64,000 nucleotides of DNA from Listeria farberi (GTDB lineage: Bacteria > Bacillota > Bacilli > Lactobacillales > Listeriaceae): contig NZ_JAARZJ010000008.1 in assembly GCF_014229245.1 (NCBI RefSeq), positions 89,512 to 153,511 on the forward strand, given 5' to 3'. The notes below the pieces were generated by a model. It was not told the DNA's origin and ran no database searches. It saw only the letters and a program-made list of their open reading frames with translations. The translations under genes were made by a program, and so were the position numbers. The stretch's first letter is position 1. Each line of letters opens with the position of its first letter. This document shows positions 60,334 to 64,000 of this stretch, in pieces.

Positions 60334-60339
60334 GGACTA

Positions 60340-60440
60340 TGGTATTGTTTGCCCCACAATAAGCCCCGGAAGGTTGTTGTGTTTAAACAATAAAAATATA
60401 GAATAGCATTTCGGGAATTAGGAACAGTTTTCGGGAGCTA
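60340..60440 (+). ncRNA. L13-type ribosomal protein leader
   Basis: The leader starts with a closing stem TATTGTTT (60343-60350) with AAACAATA (60385-60392), perfect over eight pairs, enclosing GCCCC and GGAAGGTTGTTG elements. Place (before rplM) and look fit the Rfam L13 leader of Firmicutes, through which L13 is thought to limit its own operon. Family assignment is from memory; the 3' limit is uncertain. Confidence 0.65.
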
Positions 60441-60471
60441 ATTTGTTTCAATTTATTTAGGAGGGTAATTC

Positions 60472-60909
60472 ATGCGTACAACTTATATGGCGAAACCCGG
60501 CGAAGTAGAACGTAAATGGTACGTTATCGACGCTACTGGTGTTTCTTTAGGACGTTTATCCAGTGAAGTTGCTTCAATTCTTCGCGGAAAAAACAAACCA
60601 CAATTTACTCCACATATTGACACTGGAGATTTTGTAATCATCATCAACGCTGGTAAGATTGGTCTTACTGGTAAAAAAGCTACTGACAAAATTTACTACC
60701 GTCACTCTCAATATCCAGGCGGTTTGAAATCTCGTACTGCAGGCGAAATGCGTACAAACAATCCTGAGAAATTATTAGAACTATCTATCAAAGGTATGCT
60801 TCCAAAAAATTCTCTTGGACGTCAATTATTCAAAAAATTACACGTATATGGTGGATCTGAGCACGAACATGCAGCTCAAAAACCAGAAGTATACGAATTA
60901 CGCGGTTAA
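60472..60909 (+). CDS. rplM: 50S ribosomal protein L13
   Basis: Protein L13, 145 residues, [20 protein letters not shown]; early 50S assembly. Motif [14 protein letters not shown] is conserved. GGAGGG upstream. First of a two-gene operon with rpsI. Confidence 0.97.
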   Translation: MRTTYMAKPGEVERKWYVIDATGVSLGRLSSEVASILRGKNKPQFTPHIDTGDFVIIINAGKIGLTGKKATDKIYYRHSQYPGGLKSRTAGEMRTNNPEKLLELSIKGMLPKNSLGRQLFKKLHVYGGSEHEHAAQKPEVYELRG

Positions 60910-60930
60910 TTAATAAAGGAGGAATACTAA

Positions 60931-61323
60931 GTGGCTCAAGTACAATATTACGGAACTGGTCGTCGTAAAAGCTCTGTAGCTCGCGTACGTTTAGTACCAG
61001 GCGACGGCAAAATCGTTATTAACAATAGAGACTGGGAAGATTACATCCCATTTGCAGCTCTTCGTGAAGTTATCAAACAACCTTTAGTAGCTACAGAAAC
61101 TTTAGGTAACTATGATGTACTAGTAAACGTTCACGGTGGTGGTTACACTGGTCAAGCCGGTGCTATCCGTCATGGTGTAGCTCGTGCACTATTACAAGTG
61201 GCTCCTGAGTACCGTCCAGCACTTAAATCTGCTGGCCTACTTACTCGTGACCCACGTATGAAAGAACGTAAAAAATACGGACTTAAAGGCGCGCGTCGTG
61301 CACCTCAGTTCTCAAAACGTTAA
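60931..61323 (+). CDS. rpsI: 30S ribosomal protein S9
   Basis: Protein S9, 130 residues, whose C-terminal tail [11 protein letters not shown] reaches the P-site tRNA. GTG start at 60931 (product [13 protein letters not shown]), AAAGGAGG upstream. Confidence 0.97.
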   Translation: MAQVQYYGTGRRKSSVARVRLVPGDGKIVINNRDWEDYIPFAALREVIKQPLVATETLGNYDVLVNVHGGGYTGQAGAIRHGVARALLQVAPEYRPALKSAGLLTRDPRMKERKKYGLKGARRAPQFSKR

Positions 61324-61335
61324 TCAAATCGTTTC

Positions 61336-61365
61336 AAAGCACCAGCTTTTGCTGGTGCTTTTTTT
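61336..61365 (+). terminator. Terminator of rplM-rpsI
   Basis: AAAGCACCAGC (61336-61346) and GCTGGTGCTTT (61351-61361) with loop TTTT and a T-run. Confidence 0.95.
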
Positions 61366-61490
61366 GTTTCCTTATAAATATACGAGTAAAGTAAAAAGGA
61401 AGCATATAGAAACATGATTCCGGAAAAATTTGTTTTGAATGTTTTATTGTGATTATTATAACAAATTTATCGAAATATGCTATAATAATT

Positions 61491-61496
61491 CAAGGT
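61491..61496 (+). promoter_or_regulatory. Possible -10 of a cas9 promoter
   Basis: TATAAT 266 bases before cas9. No good -35 is at the right distance. If used, the cas9 leader would run through the tracrRNA gene in antisense. Weak evidence; other AT-rich sites downstream are possible. The remaining part of 61366-61600 holds nothing else I can name. Confidence 0.3.
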
Positions 61497-61607
61497 TCAT
61501 AATAGTTAGATAAATAGATGAATGAAGTAAACATTCGTATAAATAGTATATCTTAATATACATAGAGATAAGGAATTGTTGCGATTTTGAGTTCTTAAAA
61601 AAGTGCA

Positions 61608-61700
61608 CAAAAAAAGCGCCGAAACAGCGCTACTTAATTAAAAGTTGATAACGGACAAAGCCTTATTTTAACTCGCTATGTTATTTTGAATACTAACAAT
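61608..61700 (-). ncRNA. tracrRNA of the type II-A CRISPR-Cas system
   Basis: On the minus strand, an anti-repeat (61671-61700: ATTGTTAGTATTCAAAATAA, then CATAGCGAGT) leads into TTAAAATAAGGCTTTGTCCG (nexus region), then TTATCAACTT and a final hairpin AGCGCTGTTTCGGCGCT (61615-61631) with a U-tract. This is the layout of Listeria and Streptococcus tracrRNA, and the sequence agrees with my memory of that from L. innocua. The repeat partner would be in an array outside the window. It is read away from cas9. Confidence 0.9.
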
Positions 61701-61706
61701 ATATAC

Positions 61707-61734
61707 ATTGTATCAAATTATAAAAAGAATGCAA
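61707..61734 (-). promoter_or_regulatory. tracrRNA promoter
   Basis: On the minus strand, TTGCAT (61729-61734) and TACAAT (61707-61712) with 16 bases between. The transcript would begin near 61700, at the anti-repeat. Confidence 0.75.
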
Positions 61735-61761
61735 CTAAAAATTGTTGAAGGGATGAAAAAA

Positions 61762-64000
61762 ATGAACAAACCGTACACGATTGGACTAGACATAGGAACA
61801 AATTCGGTTGGATGGGCAGTGTTAACAGATCAATATGATTTAGTGAAGAGGAAAATGAAAATTGCTGGAGACTCTGAGAAAAAACAGATAAAGAAAAATT
61901 TCTGGGGAGTTAGATTATTTGATGAGGGTCAAACGGCAGCTGATAGAAGAATGACTAGAACAGCTAGAAGGAGAATAGAGAGAAGACGCAATCGTATTTC
62001 TTATTTACAAGGGATATTTGCGGAAGAAATGTCTAAGACTGATAAAAATTTCTTTTGCCGATTAAGTGATAGTTTTTATGTTGATAACGAAAAAAGAAAT
62101 AGTCGACATCCTTTTTTTGCGACTATAGAGGAAGAAGTAGAATACCACAAAAACTACCCGACCATTTATCACTTGAGAGAAGAACTCGTTAATTCTTCAG
62201 AAAAAGCTGATTTAAGATTAGTTTATTTAGCTTTAGCTCATATTATAAAATATCGAGGTAACTTTTTAATTGAGGGAGCATTAGATACTCAAAATACTTC
62301 TATTGATGGAATATATAAGCAATTTATACAAACATATAATCAAGTATTTGCAAGTAGCATTGAAGATGGTTCGCTAAAAAAAATGGAAGATAATAAGAAT
62401 GTAGCTAAAATTCTCGTTGAAAAAGTTACACGAAAAGAAAAACTTGAGAGAATTTTAAAATTATATCCTGGTGAAAAATCTACCGGAATGTTTGCTCAGT
62501 TTATCAGCTTGATTGTAGGCAGTAAAGGGAATTTTCAAAAGCCTTTTGAGCTTATTGAGAAATTGGATATTGAATGTGCGAAAGATAGCTATGAAGAAGA
62601 TTTAGAGTCCTTGTTAGCGCTAATAGGAGATGAATATGCGGAACTTTTTGTTGCGACGAAAAATGCATATAGTGCTGTGGTCTTATCTAGTATTATCACA
62701 GTGGCTGAGACTGAAACTAACGCGAAGTTATCCGCAAGTATGATTGAACGTTTTGATACACATGAAGAAGATTTAGGGAAATTGAAAGCATTTATCAAGC
62801 TTCATCTACCTAAACACTATGAAGAAATATTTAGTAATACCGAAAAACATGGTTACGCAGGTTATATAGACGGTAAAACAAAGCAAGCAGATTTCTATAA
62901 ATACATGAAAACGACATTAGAGAACATTGAAGGTGCCGATTATTTTATTGCTAAAATAGAAAAAGAAAACTTTTTAAGAAAACAACGAACCTTTGATAAT
63001 GGGGCTATTCCGCATCAATTACATTTAGAAGAATTAGAAGTTATTTTACACCAGCAAGCAAAATATTATCCTTTTTTAAAAGAAAACTATGATAAAATCA
63101 AAAGTTTAGTAACTTTTAGAATTCCTTATTTTGTTGGCCCACTAGCTAACGGACAGAGCGAATTCGCATGGTTAACAAGAAAAGCTGATGGCGAGATTAG
63201 ACCGTGGAATATAGAAGAGAAAGTGGACTTCGGTAAGTCAGCGGTCGATTTTATTGAAAAGATGACCAATAAAGATACATATCTGCCTAAAGAAAATGTA
63301 TTGCCTAAACATAGTCTCTGTTATCAAAAATATTTGGTTTATAATGAATTAACCAAAGTTAGATACATTAATGATCAAGGGAAAACTAGCTATTTTTCTG
63401 GGCAGGAAAAAGAACAGATTTTTAATGACTTTTTTAAGCAAAAGCGTAAAGTTAAAAAGAAGGATTTAGAGCTATTCTTACGCAATATGAGCCATGTTGA
63501 AAGTCCAACTATTGAAGGGCTGGAAGACTCGTTTAATTCAAGTTATTCTACCTATCATGATTTACTCAAGGTGGGGATAAAACAAGAAATCCTTGATAAC
63601 CCAGTAAATACGGAAATGCTAGAAAATATAGTTAAAATTTTAACTGTGTTTGAAGATAAACGTATGATTAAAGAGCAGTTACAGCAATTTTCTGATGTTT
63701 TAGATGGGGTTATTCTGAAAAAATTAGAACGACGACATTATACAGGATGGGGAAGGTTATCAGCTAAGTTATTAATGGGAATTCGTGATAAGCAATCTCA
63801 CCTAACTATTTTAGATTATTTGATGAATGATGATGGACTTAATCGTAATCTGATGCAACTTATAAATGACAGTAATTTATCATTTAAATCAATAATTGAA
63901 AAAGAACAAGTAACTACAGCAGATAAAGATATTCAAAGTATTGTGGCAGACCTTGCTGGTAGCCCGGCTATAAAAAAAGGTATTCTACAAAGCTTGAAGA
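61762..64000 (+). CDS. cas9: CRISPR-associated endonuclease Cas9, type II-A (3' end outside window)
   Basis: The frame is open for 746 codons from ATG 61762 (GAAGGGATG upstream) to the window end, with no stop or shift. It begins with RuvC-I, IGLDIGTNSVGWAV, with catalytic Asp10. The Arg-rich bridge helix is at about 60-80 (TARRRIERRRNRISYLQ). The REC lobe fills the rest; the last visible residues SPAIKKGILQSLK lie just before RuvC-II. HNH, RuvC-II/III and the PAM-interacting domain are not in view. It agrees with the Listeria Cas9 I remember. It is placed after rpsI and next to the tracrRNA; cas1, cas2, csn2 and the array should follow. Confidence 0.95.
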   Translation, partial: MNKPYTIGLDIGTNSVGWAVLTDQYDLVKRKMKIAGDSEKKQIKKNFWGVRLFDEGQTAADRRMTRTARRRIERRRNRISYLQGIFAEEMSKTDKNFFCRLSDSFYVDNEKRNSRHPFFATIEEEVEYHKNYPTIYHLREELVNSSEKADLRLVYLALAHIIKYRGNFLIEGALDTQNTSIDGIYKQFIQTYNQVFASSIEDGSLKKMEDNKNVAKILVEKVTRKEKLERILKLYPGEKSTGMFAQFISLIVGSKGNFQKPFELIEKLDIECAKDSYEEDLESLLALIGDEYAELFVATKNAYSAVVLSSIITVAETETNAKLSASMIERFDTHEEDLGKLKAFIKLHLPKHYEEIFSNTEKHGYAGYIDGKTKQADFYKYMKTTLENIEGADYFIAKIEKENFLRKQRTFDNGAIPHQLHLEELEVILHQQAKYYPFLKENYDKIKSLVTFRIPYFVGPLANGQSEFAWLTRKADGEIRPWNIEEKVDFGKSAVDFIEKMTNKDTYLPKENVLPKHSLCYQKYLVYNELTKVRYINDQGKTSYFSGQEKEQIFNDFFKQKRKVKKKDLELFLRNMSHVESPTIEGLEDSFNSSYSTYHDLLKVGIKQEILDNPVNTEMLENIVKILTVFEDKRMIKEQLQQFSDVLDGVILKKLERRHYTGWGRLSAKLLMGIRDKQSHLTILDYLMNDDGLNRNLMQLINDSNLSFKSIIEKEQVTTADKDIQSIVADLAGSPAIKKGILQSLK

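Noticed and set aside
61671..61700. CRISPR repeat-like sequence before cas9
   Set aside because: It is a single copy, followed by a tracrRNA body and terminator, so it is the anti-repeat and not an array.

Overview
The window is a low-GC Firmicute chromosome and almost certainly Listeria (L. monocytogenes / L. innocua group). Three things point there: a complete str and S10-spc-alpha ribosomal block, the Listeria flavin-based extracellular electron transfer (EET) genes (ndh2, eetA, eetB, dmkB, pplA, fmnB, dmkA and an EcfT paralogue), and a type II-A cas9 beside rpsI. Gene order matches my memory of roughly lmo2669 back to lmo2596 in L. monocytogenes EGD-e. Locus numbers here are from memory, not from a search. 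No tRNA, rRNA, insertion sequence or CRISPR array was seen.

Layout. 1-704: end of a membrane protein cut by the left edge. 1075-11443: pentitol (D-arabitol/xylitol) operon with a PRD regulator, EIIA, EIIB and EIIC, two polyol-phosphate dehydrogenases, a 27-codon ORF, RpiB, an AlsE-like epimerase, transketolase and Rpe; imported pentitol phosphates are oxidised and feed the pentose phosphate pathway. 11576-14897: GNAT acetyltransferase and two convergent dGTPase paralogues. 15154-19517: rpsL-rpsG-fusA-tuf. 19673-27214: second PRD regulator, then an operon with an ascorbate-type PTS, a phosphotriesterase-fold hydrolase, a creatininase-family protein, a KDGP aldolase and a SIS protein, probably an incompletely described sugar-acid or lactone pathway under CcpA (perfect cre site). 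27293-29118: a SUKH-type protein and a DUF4003-type protein.

29166-39110: lipoprotein phosphodiesterase, then the EET locus as two divergent arms. Ndh2 oxidises NADH, a demethylmenaquinone made by DmkA/DmkB carries electrons, EetA/EetB and the flavinylated lipoprotein PplA pass them outward, and FmnB attaches FMN. 39470-53854: rpsJ through rplQ including secY, adk, infA and rpoA; map is absent between adk and infA. 54097-56911: AlkZ-like DNA glycosylase, acetamidase/formamidase-family protein, MgtC-family protein. 57044-61323: ecfA1-ecfA2-ecfT-truA-rplM-rpsI, with an L13-type leader before rplM. 61366-64000: tracrRNA on the minus strand and the first 746 codons of cas9, cut by the right edge.

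Most of the window is core genome. The most interesting parts are the tracrRNA/cas9 start, the second dGTPase with its lower-GC look, the PTS-lactonase-aldolase operon, the small ORF in the pentitol operon, palindromes at the rpsL promoter and between fusA and tuf, and the cre-like site in front of pplA.
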